DNA of 64,000 nucleotides. Source: Janthinobacterium sp. GW456P. Its GTDB lineage: Bacteria; Pseudomonadota; Gammaproteobacteria; Burkholderiales; Burkholderiaceae_D. The stretch spans positions 293,251-357,250 of the forward strand of contig NZ_NEHB01000002.1 in NCBI RefSeq assembly GCF_002127655.1, in the 5' to 3' direction. The translations under genes and the position numbers were made by a program. The notes beneath the pieces were generated by a model, which searched no databases, was not told where the DNA came from, and saw only the letters and a program-made list of their open reading frames with translations. Shown in pieces: positions 53,190 through 62,199 of the stretch; the first letter of the stretch is position 1; each line of letters opens with the position of its first letter.

Positions 53190-54443
53190 TTACTTGTAGC
53201 GGTACAGCGGCTGGCGCAGCTGGATGGGGCGGATGTCGAGGCGCAGCTTGAGCACCGAATACGCTTCCGCCTCGGTCGAGCTGTAGCCGACGCTGTTGAC
53301 CGTTTTACTGAAGCGGAATTCGAAGCCCAGGTCCGGATACGGGTCGCGCGGGTTGCCGAAGGCGATGCCGATGGCTTCCTGCTGCGCGTTGTCGATCAGA
53401 TTGCCCATCAGGTCCAGCACGGCGTTGTTACCGAGGATATCGTTGGTAAACACGGGTTCGCGCATATCGGGTTGGTTCGGATCGAGCTTGTTGTCGGCCT
53501 TGTCCGGCGAGGGCGTAAACACGCGCGTGACGAGGTTGAACTTGTCGCCCCGGTCCAGGTAACTGATGGCCGCATTGCTGATATTGAAATTTTTCACGCC
53601 GCGGTCGCTGATGGCGCCCGACAGGTCGATCAGCAGTGCGCCGCTGTAGCCGATGACTTCCACGTCGCGCATGGCGTCGACCACCATGGCGCTGTTTTCA
53701 TCGATGCCGAGTCCCAGGTGATAGCCTTTTTTCAGCATCACGGGAATCATGCGCGCAAAACGCCCGCGCACCAGCAGATGCTGGTCGACGAAGACATCGC
53801 TGCCGATGAAGCCCAGGCCCGGCGCGATCTCGCGGCCATCCGTGACGCCCATCTTGAGCATGTCGAGCACGGGCTTGGCGTCATAGAACATGGTGGTGCT
53901 CATGATGGCGGCGCCGGCGCTGGAACCGGCGATCACGCCGCCGTTGCGGTAGACCGACCAGATGGCTTCCAGCGCGGCCGTGCGGCTGCCGTCCGGGCGC
54001 AGCAAGGCTTGCGTGATGCGTCCCTGGTCGCCGCCGGCAAAATAGATGCCGGTGGCCGACTTGATCTGCGTGACGATGGCAGGATCTTCGGCCGCCTTGC
54101 GGTAATCGCGGTTGGCCAGCTTGACGGCCAGCGGCACGAAAAAGGCGTCCGCGCCATATTGATTGAGCTTCCTGATGATGCTTTCACCGGACTTTTCCGG
54201 GTTCATCGCGGCCGAGGCCAGCACGGCGATGCGCGCGCCCGGACCGCCCGACAACTTGACGATGCGCTGCCAGACTTCGGCATTGTCGGCGCGCAGGCCG
54301 CCGCCGATGATGACGAGCGTGCCCTGCGGCGCGCTGCCGATGGCGCTGCCGCCGGGCGCCGCCACGGCATGGAAGCTGCACAATGCCAGCGCGAACAGCA
54401 GCACGGCGCAAAAGGTATGGTACCGGCCTGAGAATGATTTCAT
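53190..54443 (-). CDS. Exported cyanophycinase-like hydrolase (peptidase S51)
   Basis: 417 residues. Signal peptide about 1-28 (FALALCSFHAVAA). The S51 fold shows TLVIIGGGLRADNAE, FAGGDQGRI and the nucleophile Ser in VIAGSSAGAAIMS, then GLGFIGSDVFVDQHLLVRGRFARM and GLGIDENSAMVV, all typical of cyanophycinases. These cut cyanophycin to beta-Asp-Arg dipeptides; secreted forms (CphE) let heterotrophs feed on it. About 100 residues follow the catalytic core. Downstream of the TonB receptor in the same direction. The exact substrate is not proven. Confidence 0.88.
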   Translation of the reverse strand: MKSFSGRYHTFCAVLLFALALCSFHAVAAPGGSAIGSAPQGTLVIIGGGLRADNAEVWQRIVKLSGGPGARIAVLASAAMNPEKSGESIIRKLNQYGADAFFVPLAVKLANRDYRKAAEDPAIVTQIKSATGIYFAGGDQGRITQALLRPDGSRTAALEAIWSVYRNGGVIAGSSAGAAIMSTTMFYDAKPVLDMLKMGVTDGREIAPGLGFIGSDVFVDQHLLVRGRFARMIPVMLKKGYHLGLGIDENSAMVVDAMRDVEVIGYSGALLIDLSGAISDRGVKNFNISNAAISYLDRGDKFNLVTRVFTPSPDKADNKLDPNQPDMREPVFTNDILGNNAVLDLMGNLIDNAQQEAIGIAFGNPRDPYPDLGFEFRFSKTVNSVGYSSTEAEAYSVLKLRLDIRPIQLRQPLYRYK

Positions 54444-54592
54444 GATGCCTTTCGAATACAAGGAAAGGGGCGCGCACTTGTTGATACCGGCACGCGCCCT
54501 TGCTGCCAAAACTGCTGCCTGCCACCCAACTGCATCGAACTACGATACTACTTGCCGCATATGACAGCGTTATTGCGGTATCTCCAGTTTTT

Positions 54593-57352
54593 TTACTTGA
54601 AGCTGTAATTGGCGCTGGCGTAGAAGCGCCGGCCGCGCGGGTCAGCGTAGCTGGGGTCATAGCCGGACAGGAAGAAAAATGCCTGGTTCGAGTATGGCGG
54701 ACTGGTATTGAACAGATTCTGTATACCGGCGCGCAGCTTGAACTGCTGGCTGACCGCATACGCGCCCGACATGTCCCACAAGGTGTAGGCCTTCACGCGG
54801 TTCGGCTTGACCACGCTGCCGTCGTCGGTATTGATGGCCGAGTTCTGGTCATCATAGCCGCTCGAATACGTGTTCGACAGGCTGGCCGAATACGGGCCAT
54901 TGTCCCAGTCGAGGGTGATCGTATGGCGCCAGCGCTGCACCACGCCGTCCGTGACGAACTTGTTCAGATTGCTGATGAAGGCATCGCCAGGGCTGGTCTG
55001 GATCTTCGAATCGAGCACATAGGTGCCGCTCAGATGTCCGCCAAAGCGTCCCCACGCCGTTTTCACGCCATGCAGGTCGGCCGTGATATCGATGCCCGAG
55101 GCTTTTTGCGCACCGCGGTTTTCCTTGCGCAGCTCGATGTAGCGGATCTCATTGTCTTCGTCGCGGTGGACGAGGTTGCCATACTTGGACAGGTTGGACA
55201 GGATGATGTCGTCGCCGATTTCGCTGATCAGGTCCGTGCGCCTGATATTCCAGTAATCGAGGCTGAAGGTCCAGTGCTGGCTCGGTTCGAGTACCAGGCC
55301 GGCCGTGAACTGGCGGCTGCGCTCCGGCTTCAGTTTGTCGTTGCTGTAGCGGCGCGTACGCCAGTTGTCGGCGCAGACGGAGTAGTCGTTGTTCTCGGCT
55401 TCGCAGTACACGGGATCAGGCAGGGTCGCCGTCTGGCTGTAGACAGTGGGCCGATGCAGGTCCGACATCGACGGCGCGCGGAAGCCCTTGCCGGCCGAGG
55501 CGCGCAACAGCACCTCCTTGCTGGGCATGTAGGTCAGGCCGATCTTCGGGCTGAGGGCGCCGCCCACTTGCTGGTAATGGTCATAGCGGCCGGACAGCTG
55601 CGCCTGCCATTGCTTGCTAAACGGCAATAGCAATTCACTATAGATGGCCTGCACGCTGCGGCTGTCGCTGGTGGCCACGCCGCCTTCGGGCGCGTCATCG
55701 TTGGTGATGTTACCGCTCATTAGCAACGCGGATGGCCGGAAATCCGTGCGCTCGCGCCGCACTTCGCCGCCCACCGCCAACGCCATGTCGCCGCCGCCCA
55801 TGGCCATCAAGGCACGCGACATCTTGAAATCGAGCGCATCCATGACGCCGCGCGCGTGCCGCACTTCGTCGTTGACCTGGATGCTCTCGAGCAGCGCCTT
55901 GCCCGCCGCACTGGAGGGGCCGAAGGGATTGATGGTGCCATCCGTGATGCCCTTTTGTAGCTGGTCGGCCAGGAGGTAGCCGTGCGTGTCCTTGTCCCTG
56001 ACCACATTGACGCTGTGATTCAAGCCCACGTCGTAATCCCAGCCGCCGACGGTGCCGGTGGCGCCCACCACATAACGCTGGCTTTCGCTGGTCAATTCGC
56101 TGGTGCGCATGCCTGCTTCGTTGAGGCGGATGCGCAGGGCCAGCGTGCCAGTCAACCCGGCAGCGTTCAGCTGCGGCACCATGCTGGCGTCGATTTCGCC
56201 ATCCGGCCGCGCTGTCGATCCCACGTAATAGCTGCGCGAGCGGCTCAACGCCACCTCCGCATACAATTGGTGATCGTTGTTCAATTTGAGGACGCCGCGC
56301 GTGAGCAGGTTCTGCTTGTCCGTTTTGGGATACAGCTCGGTGTCGCCCATGTAGTTATAGGTACACGCATCGACGCCGCCCGTACCCGCAGGCAGGTACA
56401 CATTGGCCGGTCCGCTGCAGCCTGGAATCGACAGGTTGATCAGGCGATTCGTGATCGGCTGGCCATTGAGCAGGAAGCCCTGCTCCTGCAGGTAGTCGCG
56501 CTGGTCGCTGGAGAGGCGGATATTGGCCGGACTGGTGTAGCTGGACAGCAAATGGCCGAGGCGTTGCGGCACATGCAGGTGCGGAATGAACTTGCGCTGC
56601 GACGTGCTCAGACGGTCGGTTTTTTGCAGGTCGACCACGGCAAAGATATTGTAGCCATCGGCCGCCAGGTCGCCCGTGCCGGCGGTGATGCTGGCCGTGC
56701 GCTTGCCGGCGCCGCCTTCGTCGGTGCGGCTGCCGTAGACGTTCAGCTCCACGCCCTGGTAATCCTTGCGCGTAATAAAATTGATGACGCCGCCGATGGC
56801 GTCCGTGCCGTACAGGGCCGAGGCGCCGTCGAGCAGCACTTCCACGCGCTGCAGGGCGGCGGCGGGAATGTTGTTCAGGTCCACGCCCGCATCGTCGCCG
56901 GGCGAGGCAAAGTTGGCCATGCGCCGGCCATTGAGCAGCACCAGGGTCGATGACGTGCCCACGCCGCGCAAGTTGGCGCTGTTGAAGCCGCGCTGGTCGC
57001 CGCCCACGTTGATGCTGACGCCGTCCGTCAGGCCGCCCACGTTGGCCGAGACGCGCCCCATCAGCTCGGCCGCCGTCGTCACGCCCGCCTTTTCGATCTC
57101 GGCCCGCGTGATAACCTGCACGGGCAGCGCCGTCTCCGACTCCAGCCGCTTGATGGCCGACCCCGTGATTTCCACGCGCGGCATTTTTTTCGGCGCCGGC
57201 TCCACGTCCGGCCCCTGCTCCTGCGCCTGCGCGCCGCCGGCCAGCATGCCCAGCGCCGCCGACACGCTCAGGGCCCCCAGCGCCAGCCGCACGCCTTGCG
57301 CCAGCACCGACTCGCGTGGCAAGGAGCCGCCGTCCTGTTTTTTCATCTGCAT
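54593..57352 (-). CDS. TonB-dependent outer-membrane receptor
   Basis: 919 residues. Long signal peptide (cleaved after AGGAQA), a plug domain with PRVEITGSAIKRLESE, VITRAEIEKAGVTTAAELM, LVLLNGRRMANF and VEVLLDGASALYGTDAIGGVINFITR, then a 22-strand barrel ending in Phe. The GGGGAGA site is properly spaced for the ATG at 57352 rather than that at 57358. Imports a ligand too large for porins, with energy from TonB. Lies 32 bases after the RpiR regulator gene and 149 bases before the S51 hydrolase, so a peptide-like ligand is likely. Confidence 0.94.
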   Translation of the reverse strand: MQMKKQDGGSLPRESVLAQGVRLALGALSVSAALGMLAGGAQAQEQGPDVEPAPKKMPRVEITGSAIKRLESETALPVQVITRAEIEKAGVTTAAELMGRVSANVGGLTDGVSINVGGDQRGFNSANLRGVGTSSTLVLLNGRRMANFASPGDDAGVDLNNIPAAALQRVEVLLDGASALYGTDAIGGVINFITRKDYQGVELNVYGSRTDEGGAGKRTASITAGTGDLAADGYNIFAVVDLQKTDRLSTSQRKFIPHLHVPQRLGHLLSSYTSPANIRLSSDQRDYLQEQGFLLNGQPITNRLINLSIPGCSGPANVYLPAGTGGVDACTYNYMGDTELYPKTDKQNLLTRGVLKLNNDHQLYAEVALSRSRSYYVGSTARPDGEIDASMVPQLNAAGLTGTLALRIRLNEAGMRTSELTSESQRYVVGATGTVGGWDYDVGLNHSVNVVRDKDTHGYLLADQLQKGITDGTINPFGPSSAAGKALLESIQVNDEVRHARGVMDALDFKMSRALMAMGGGDMALAVGGEVRRERTDFRPSALLMSGNITNDDAPEGGVATSDSRSVQAIYSELLLPFSKQWQAQLSGRYDHYQQVGGALSPKIGLTYMPSKEVLLRASAGKGFRAPSMSDLHRPTVYSQTATLPDPVYCEAENNDYSVCADNWRTRRYSNDKLKPERSRQFTAGLVLEPSQHWTFSLDYWNIRRTDLISEIGDDIILSNLSKYGNLVHRDEDNEIRYIELRKENRGAQKASGIDITADLHGVKTAWGRFGGHLSGTYVLDSKIQTSPGDAFISNLNKFVTDGVVQRWRHTITLDWDNGPYSASLSNTYSSGYDDQNSAINTDDGSVVKPNRVKAYTLWDMSGAYAVSQQFKLRAGIQNLFNTSPPYSNQAFFFLSGYDPSYADPRGRRFYASANYSFK

Positions 57353-57384
57353 TGTCATTCTCCCCGGATGTTGATGCCTGATTT

Positions 57385-58467
57385 TTATAATGATTTTGGG
57401 ACTGCCTTGCGCTGCCTTGACGCTGTTTTCCGCGCGCCCTGCACGCCATGTTCGCCGCCATACAGATAGGCGGAGATGACTTCGCTCAAGCGGGCCGCTT
57501 TTTCTACGTTCTTCCTGTTCGATACCATCAGCGCCACGGCCAGTGCCTCGATCATGGCCAGCGCCGTGCTGGCGCTGCTGGGCAGGACGGGATGCGTGCT
57601 TTGCGCATACAGCGCGTGGTCGGCCAGTTCGGCCAGGGGCGACGCGGGCGAGTCGGTGAGCGCCACGATGCAGGCGCCGCGGTCGCGCGCAAAGCTGGCC
57701 AGGCCGATGCAGTCGCGCGTGTAGCGGGGGAACGAGATCACCACGAGCACGTCCTGCGCCGTCAGGTTGACCAGGTGACCGGCCGCCACTTCCGAGCCGC
57801 CGATGCCCACCACTTCCACCACGTGCGGGCAAAACGGCTGCAGATGCTGCACCAGCATGCCCGCCAAGTTGGCCGACAAGCCGAAACCCATCACGTACAC
57901 GACCTTGGCGCGCGTCAGGCGGCGCACCACGGCCAGCATGGCGGGCGGCGACAGGGCATCGGACGTGGCGGCGATGTTCGCGGCCGCATATTCCAGGCTT
58001 TCCGTGATGGGCGAGGTGGCGCGCGCGCGCCGTTCTATCGTGCGGCGCAGTTTGTCGACCGGCTGCAGCAGCGATTGCAGGGTTTCGGCCATGGCGCCGC
58101 GCATGGCCGAGTAATTCTTCTGACCGATATCGCGCGCGAAGCGGCTGATGGTGGCCGTCGACACCTGGCAGCTGTCGGCCAGTTCCTCGATGCCCAGCGC
58201 CGTCACGCGCATCTGGTTGCGCAGCAGGTAATCGGCGATCTGCCGCTGCGAAGCCGAGCCGCCGACCAGCACGTGCATCAGCGCCTGCCCCAGCGGCGAT
58301 TGCGCGAAGGCGGCATCGGGCGACGCCAGCGTGGTGGCAAGTGGCGTGGGGGCGCTGCTTCTGGCAGGACTGGCGGATGCTCTCATATCACTGGCGGCCT
58401 GTATTCTTGGGCACGGCGACTCACTGGAAGAAGGGGAAATCGGGTCGCTGGAACTTACTGTACTCAT
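57385..58467 (-). CDS. RpiR/MurR-family regulator with SIS domain
   Basis: 360 residues. The N-terminal 50 are Ser/Ala/Pro-rich. An RpiR helix-turn-helix follows (RQIADYLLRNQMRVTALGIEELADSCQVSTATISRFARDIG within about 70-120), then a SIS sugar/phospho-ligand domain (about 170-330) with VYVMGFGLSANLAGMLVQHL and VVISFPRYTRD. The start was taken at 58467; a Met at 58386 is an alternative. It faces the AstE-like and YfcC genes across a 94-base gap with two dyads, and probably controls both arms. Confidence 0.88.
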   Translation of the reverse strand: MSTVSSSDPISPSSSESPCPRIQAASDMRASASPARSSAPTPLATTLASPDAAFAQSPLGQALMHVLVGGSASQRQIADYLLRNQMRVTALGIEELADSCQVSTATISRFARDIGQKNYSAMRGAMAETLQSLLQPVDKLRRTIERRARATSPITESLEYAAANIAATSDALSPPAMLAVVRRLTRAKVVYVMGFGLSANLAGMLVQHLQPFCPHVVEVVGIGGSEVAAGHLVNLTAQDVLVVISFPRYTRDCIGLASFARDRGACIVALTDSPASPLAELADHALYAQSTHPVLPSSASTALAMIEALAVALMVSNRKNVEKAARLSEVISAYLYGGEHGVQGARKTASRQRKAVPKSL

Positions 58468-58484
58468 ATCAAAAAGAAAACTCA

Positions 58485-58529
58485 ACAAATATTTGTAAAA
58501 GGATTTTCATTGATTTACTTCGTGAAAAT
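58485..58529. promoter_or_regulatory. Dyads in the divergent RpiR / AstE-like control region
   Basis: A perfect 12-base palindrome ACAAATATTTGT (58485-58496) and an inverted repeat ATTTTCA-N13-TGAAAAT (58503-58509 with 58523-58529). The gap is far richer in A and T than the genes. These are the likely operators for the RpiR protein. Confidence 0.5.
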
Positions 58530-58585
58530 ATTGCTACATAATCGACCGGAATCCATCAACCATGCACCTTTTCGGGGCGCCCACC

Positions 58586-59722
58586 ATGCAAGTACAACAG
58601 CATTCCATCTCCACCGCGCACGCCAGCATGTCATGCCAATTGAGCAGCTTCCACTTCGGCACAGCGGCCGCCACCAGCCGCAGCGGCAAGAAGGTCTACA
58701 TCCAGGCGGCGCTGCATGCGGACGAGGTACCGGGCATGCTGGTGTCGCAATTCTTGCGCCGCGAACTGCTGGCGCTCGAGGCGGCAGGCAAGGTGCACGG
58801 CGAAATCATCCTGGTGCCGGCCGCCAACCCGATCGGCCTAGCGCAAGCCATCCATGGCGCGCCGTTCGGCCGCTTCGACCTGACCACCGGCATCAACTTC
58901 AACCGCGCCTACCGCCACGTGGCCGATGAATTGAAAACCACGCTCGATGGCCAGCTGGGACAGGATGCGCAAGCCAACGTGGCGCTGATACGCGAGCATG
59001 CGCGCGCCGCCGTCGCCGCCTGGCGGCCGGGCACGGATGCGGAGACGCTGAAGAAAACCCTGCTGGGCATGGCCATCGACGCCGACATCGTGCTCGACCT
59101 GCATTGCGATAACGAAGCGGCCCTGCATATCTATACAGGCACGCCGCTGGCGGCGCGGATCGCGCCCCTGTTCGCGCTCCTGGGCGCGCGCGCCGTGCTG
59201 CTGGAACTGGCGGCCGGCGAAGAGCCGTTCGACGAAGCCTGCAGCCGGTTGTGGTGGGATCTCGACGCGCACTTCGGCGGCCGCTATCCGATTCCCGCCG
59301 CATGCCTGTCGACCACCGTCGAACTGCGCGGCGAAGTGGAAGTGAGCTATGCCCTGGCCGAACGCGACGCCACCGCCCTGCTGCGCTTTCTCGCCATCGA
59401 GGGCGTGCTGGAGATAGCCGGCGCCGGCGACGGCCTGCCCGCGCCGCAATGCGCGCCGACGCCGCTGGCCGGCGTGGAACCGATCCTCGCGCCGCATCAC
59501 GGCGTGCTGGTCTACCTGCGCGAGATGGGCGACGTGCTGGCCGCCGGCGACGCGGTGGCCGACCTGATCGATCCCGTCAGCGGCGAGACGACGACCTTGC
59601 GCTGCACCGTCGCCGGGGTCTTTTTTGCGCGCAGCGCCCACCGCCACGTCCTGCGCGGCATGAACGTCGGCAAGGTCGCAGGCAGCATCGCCTACCGCGG
59701 CGGCAGCCTGCTGAGCCAATAA
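58586..59722 (+). CDS. AstE/aspartoacylase-family zinc hydrolase
   Basis: 378 residues from the ATG at 58586; an in-frame ATG at 58562 adds eight. Zinc site pattern HADE (ALHADEVPGML) and a later DLHCD, with substrate-binding NFNRAYRH, as in succinylglutamate desuccinylase / aspartoacylase. A lipoyl-like beta domain forms the C-terminus (APHHGVLVYLREMGDVLAAGDAVADLID). Expected to cleave an N-acyl amino acid or a short peptide amide. First gene of the rightward arm, followed at once by the carrier gene. Confidence 0.87.
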   Translation: MQVQQHSISTAHASMSCQLSSFHFGTAAATSRSGKKVYIQAALHADEVPGMLVSQFLRRELLALEAAGKVHGEIILVPAANPIGLAQAIHGAPFGRFDLTTGINFNRAYRHVADELKTTLDGQLGQDAQANVALIREHARAAVAAWRPGTDAETLKKTLLGMAIDADIVLDLHCDNEAALHIYTGTPLAARIAPLFALLGARAVLLELAAGEEPFDEACSRLWWDLDAHFGGRYPIPAACLSTTVELRGEVEVSYALAERDATALLRFLAIEGVLEIAGAGDGLPAPQCAPTPLAGVEPILAPHHGVLVYLREMGDVLAAGDAVADLIDPVSGETTTLRCTVAGVFFARSAHRHVLRGMNVGKVAGSIAYRGGSLLSQ

Positions 59723-59731
59723 GTGACACTC

Positions 59732-61120
59732 ATGAGAAAATTCAAGCTCCCGAATACCTTCGTCCTGCTGTGCGCCATCCTGGCCATGATCGCCATGGCC
59801 ACCTGGCTGGTGCCGGGCGGGAAATTCGACACCCAGCTGGTCAACGGCAAGCAGCTGATCATCCCCGGCACGTTTCATTACGTCGACAACAAGCCGCAGG
59901 GCCTGGCCGCCCTGATGATGGCGCCCATCAAGGGCTTCGTCGACGCCAGCCTGATCATCGGCTTCGTGCTGATCGTCGGCGGCGCCTTCGCCGTGCTGCA
60001 AAAAACGGAAGCCTTCGATTCGCTGATCAAGGCCATCGCCAAGGCGCATACCAGCTCGCGCTTCGTGCGCGCCGCCATCATCCCCGTCTTCTTCACCATG
60101 TTCTCGCTGGGCGGCGCCACTTTCGGCATGAACGAGGAAGCGATTCCCTTCATCCTGATCTTCGTGCCGCTGGCGCTGGCGCTTGGCTACGACACCATCA
60201 CGGGCGTGTCGATACCCTTCATCGGCTCGCAGGTGGGCTTTTCCGCCGCCTTTTTAAATCCGTTCAACGTCGGCATCGCGCAGGGCATCGCGGGCGTGCC
60301 GATCTTTTCCGGCATCGGCTACCGCCTGATCGTGTGGGCCGTCGCCACGGCGGTCAGCATCGTGTTTTTGATGTGGTACGCGGCGCGCATCAAGCGCCAT
60401 CCGGAAAAAAGCCCGACCTACCTGCTCGATATCGAAAAACGCAGCGAACATTCGATGGACCTGGACAGCTTTGCCGGCATGACGCGCACGCACCGCGCCG
60501 TGCTGTGGATCTTCATGGCGACCCTGCTGACGATGGTCGTCGGCGTCGTCAAGTACGACTGGTTCATCGATGAAATCGCCGCCCTGTTTCTGGTGATGGC
60601 CATCATCGTCGGCCTGGTCGGTCGGCTCGACATGGACAGCCTGGTCGCATCCTTCGTCCAGGGTGCGCGCGACATGGTCAGCGTGGCGCTGGTCATCGCG
60701 CTGGCGCGCGGCACCATGATCCTGGCGCGCGACGCGCAGATCATCGACACCATGCTGCATGCATTGACGCCCCTGGTGGCCTCGTCGAGTCCCGTCTTCG
60801 CCGCGCAAAAAATGTTCTTCATGCAGTCGGTGATCAACTTCTTCATCCACTCGGGCAGCGGCCAGGCGGCGCTGACCATGCCCATCATGGCGCCGCTGGC
60901 CGACCTGGTGGGCGTGACGCGCCAGACGGCCATCCTGGCCTTCCAGTTCGGCGAATTCACCACGCCGATGATCCCCACGTCCGGCATCACCGTCGGCGTT
61001 CTGGCGCTGGCGCGCGTGCCCTGGATTACCTGGGCCAAGTGGATGATCCCGCTGCAGCTGATCTACCTGGTGCTGGCGCTGCTGCTCTTGATTCCGCCGT
61101 GTCTCATGCACTGGCAGTGA
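59732..61120 (+). CDS. YfcC-family carrier (ArcD / C4-dicarboxylate type)
   Basis: 462 residues from the ATG at 59732; a GTG at 59723, directly after the preceding stop, is the alternative. About 12 membrane spans, with FFTMFSLGGATFGMNEEAIPF and FLNPFNVGIAQGIAGVP in the first half and FFIHSGSGQAALTMPIMAPLADLVGV in the second, which are the two hairpin motifs of this family. Such carriers move amino acids or dicarboxylates. Tightly linked to the AstE-like hydrolase, so it probably imports its substrate or exchanges its product. Confidence 0.9.
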   Translation: MRKFKLPNTFVLLCAILAMIAMATWLVPGGKFDTQLVNGKQLIIPGTFHYVDNKPQGLAALMMAPIKGFVDASLIIGFVLIVGGAFAVLQKTEAFDSLIKAIAKAHTSSRFVRAAIIPVFFTMFSLGGATFGMNEEAIPFILIFVPLALALGYDTITGVSIPFIGSQVGFSAAFLNPFNVGIAQGIAGVPIFSGIGYRLIVWAVATAVSIVFLMWYAARIKRHPEKSPTYLLDIEKRSEHSMDLDSFAGMTRTHRAVLWIFMATLLTMVVGVVKYDWFIDEIAALFLVMAIIVGLVGRLDMDSLVASFVQGARDMVSVALVIALARGTMILARDAQIIDTMLHALTPLVASSSPVFAAQKMFFMQSVINFFIHSGSGQAALTMPIMAPLADLVGVTRQTAILAFQFGEFTTPMIPTSGITVGVLALARVPWITWAKWMIPLQLIYLVLALLLLIPPCLMHWQ

Positions 61121-61144
61121 GCGCTGGCCTGGCTGCCCAGGCAG

Positions 61145-61570
61145 TCAACGCTGGTAGATATCCGGCACATACCGCTCCATCAGCGTCTCCGGCCTGAGCG
61201 GCGCCGTAAAGCCGTAGCGCGCATACAATTCATGCGCCGTGCTGGTGGCCAGCATGAAGCGGCGCAAGCCCTGCAAGCCGGGATGCGCCGTCACGGCCTC
61301 CATCAGGCGCCGGCTGTAGCCACGGCCGCGGTATTCTTCCAGCACATACACGTCGACCAGATAGGCAAACGTGGCGTAGTCGGTGACCACGCGGGCGAAC
61401 GCCACCTGACGGCCGTCCAGCGTGCCGCCAAAGCAGAGCGAATGGTCGATCGCGCGCTGTACGGTAGCCAGCGGGATGCCGATGGCCCATGTCGATTGCG
61501 TGCTGAGAAAATGGTGAATGGCTGGAACGTCGAGTTCCGCCTTGTCGGTGCTGATCATCAGGTGTGACAT
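61145..61570 (-). CDS. GNAT-family N-acetyltransferase
   Basis: 141 residues from the ATG at 61570 (MSHLMIS), the size of small GNAT enzymes; the frame is open 20 codons further up. The acetyl-CoA motif is VDVYVLEEYRGRGYSRRLMEAV and the end has HELYARYGFTAPLRPETLMERY, the usual Y-x-x-x-GF block. Converges on the YfcC gene, with a 6-base-pair hairpin (61127-61142) between them. Substrate unknown. Confidence 0.88.
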   Translation of the reverse strand: MSHLMISTDKAELDVPAIHHFLSTQSTWAIGIPLATVQRAIDHSLCFGGTLDGRQVAFARVVTDYATFAYLVDVYVLEEYRGRGYSRRLMEAVTAHPGLQGLRRFMLATSTAHELYARYGFTAPLRPETLMERYVPDIYQR

Positions 61571-61736
61571 CGCGCTGGCCCTGCTATCGTTGAAAAACAC
61601 GATCATCGGCCTTTTTGCTGCGGCTGTCACCAGGGCTCGATAGAAGCGGGGGCGCCGCCCGTTCTGCCTGTCCGTGATGCGGTGTTGCTGTTTGCTGCCG
61701 ATGCTTCTTGTACTGCCGGCAATGCCATCGCCGCGC

Positions 61737-61934
61737 TTACAGGGCGGCTTTTTCTGCGGCGCTCAAGCGCTTGGCGCTGACGTACACGGTGTGCATGGTG
61801 GCTTGATCGGCGCTGGCGGCGATGGGGGCCGGCGCGGCGCGGAACTTCGGCACGGCGGCGGTAGCCAGGCTGGTGGCGGCGGCGACGGCGATGATGGCAA
61901 CGAAGATGGCTTCCATGTTTTTAGCGATGTTCAT
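61737..61934 (-). CDS. Small exported or membrane-anchored protein
   Basis: 65 residues: MNIAKNMEAIFVAIIAVAAATSLA forms a signal peptide or single anchor, then PKFRAAPAPIAASAD and a Lys/Arg-containing end. AGGA-type purines are not clear, but the ATG at 61934 is the only good start. No family recognised; similar short signal-plus-tail proteins are common in this group of bacteria. About 265 bases without a gene separate it from argH. Confidence 0.6.
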   Translation of the reverse strand: MNIAKNMEAIFVAIIAVAAATSLATAAVPKFRAAPAPIAASADQATMHTVYVSAKRLSAAEKAAL

Positions 61935-62199
61935 GATGGTGTCCTTTGGGTGGCTGCTTGTGTGTTGCGATGATTGAACTGTAGGCCGAGCCTCCCTGAA
62001 CTGCCATCGGATTGCGACCAAACGCACGATACGCGGGACAGAATACAAAAAGCCCGGATGAAACGCACAACAGGCCATCGCCGTGGCATTTGAGGCTGGC
62101 CAGCCCCGTTCCTGGCCATTTCAGCGCCCTGCAAGCCCCTAAAAGCCCTACCGCCGGCCAACCTTGTTTATAATCGCCCTACACTAAAGGACTTCTTTC

